The position numbers were made by a program, and so were the translations under genes. The notes beneath the pieces are model-generated. The model searched no databases. It saw nothing but the letters and a program-made list of their open reading frames with translations, and was not told the DNA's origin. This document shows positions 63,586 to 64,000 of a stretch of DNA of 64,000 bases, piece by piece (within the stretch, counting starts at the first letter, position 1; each line of letters begins with the position of its first letter). The DNA is from Prunella strophiata (Eukaryota > Chordata > Aves > Passeriformes > Prunellidae): assembly GCA_036583965.1 (NCBI GenBank), contig JAZBQD010000015.1, forward strand, positions 26,882,310 to 26,946,309. The letters are read 5' to 3'.

Positions 63586-63800
63586 ACATAATGATTGATG
63601 TGGGGCTAGGAAGCATATAATTAATTGCTGTTTCTATACTAAGAATGCATAATAAATTGCTTTAAGTCTGGAGGGACACAGATTAATTAATTGGGGCTTA
63701 GGGAGAAACTGGTGCTCTTAGTACCACTGGGCAATATTTTATGCAAATATGTGTAATGTTATGCAAATTAAAAATCTACTGGGTTTTTTGTGCCATAAGA
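63586..63800. promoter_or_regulatory. Candidate conserved enhancer with two POU octamers
   Basis: TGATTGATG (PBX/HOX type) lies at 63592-63600, TTAATTAATTG-type homeodomain cores near 63630-63640 and 63682-63692, and two perfect octamers ATGCAAAT at 63741-63748 and 63761-63768, exactly 20 bases apart. The first octamer lies in TATGCAAATATGTG, which also occurs in the patch at 40.8 kb. Regulatory function is inferred. Confidence 0.4.
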
Positions 63801-64000
63801 TATTGCTAGAGATTTGCCTGCATTGTAAAACAAATTCCCTCTGCAGCTACAGCCTGACTAGAATTGGGTGAAGAAGGTAAAAATGATATATTTTCAACTA
63901 TTATACTCTTTGTAAAATTTCATATTAAAAATACACTTTATTTAGATGTATACAAAAGTATCTCATTTTCCATACATGGTTTTATAAACATGTATTGGGC
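63801..64000. other. Non-coding sequence at window edge
   Basis: AT-rich, no feature recognised. Confidence 0.5.

Noticed and set aside
1..64000. tRNA, rRNA, snRNA, CRISPR array or prokaryotic operon
   Set aside because: No cloverleaf B-box of the GGTTCGA type, no rRNA or snRNA core sequence and no regularly spaced repeat array was found on either strand.

Overview
This 64 kb window is vertebrate nuclear DNA, most likely from a bird and probably a songbird. It is AT-rich and CpG-poor. It carries 5'-truncated CR1 retrotransposon tails ending in the ATTCTATGA/ATTCTGTG-type repeats typical of avian CR1, and solo retroviral LTRs that resemble passerine LTR families from memory. No prokaryotic features (operons, CRISPR arrays, tRNA clusters) are visible. 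No recognisable protein-coding gene, rRNA or tRNA was found. The open frames of 60-140 codons lack homology I can recognise and fit chance. The window reads as intergenic desert or the interior of a very large intron.

Layout. Positions 1-10 kb are unique non-coding sequence with one conserved-looking patch holding an RFX-type X-box near 4.2 kb. An LTR-like element lies at 10.39-10.78 kb. A broken protease/dUTPase relic of an endogenous retrovirus lies on the minus strand at 15.2-15.96 kb, followed by a CR1 tail at 16.5 kb. Two CTCF-like motifs in the same orientation lie at 20.1 and 20.9 kb. A CR1 tail lies at 25.0 kb, a solo LTR with clear target-site duplication at 26.69-27.12 kb, and a CpG-rich minus-strand solo LTR at 31.72-32.35 kb. 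A CR1 scrap lies at 35.4 kb. Around 40.6-40.9 kb and again at 63.6-63.8 kb are two patches that look like conserved enhancers and share the TGATTGATG and TATGCAAATATGTG motifs. Further homeodomain-rich or palindrome-rich patches lie at 13.3, 42.6 and 54.3 kb. Low-complexity A/C-rich and poly-T tracts occupy 43.5-44.1 kb.

Possible exons. Three plus-strand segments (23542-23627, 41212-41311, 42158-42245) and one minus-strand segment (52266-52427) have good splice acceptor and donor sequences and one open frame each. They are hypotheses only. The first two can be spliced together in phase, the third cannot join either of them in phase, and no protein family is recognised.

The best leads for follow-up are the paired PBX/HOX-plus-octamer modules, the CTCF-like pair, the exon-like segments and the LTR insertions. 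No convincing new multi-gene system was seen.
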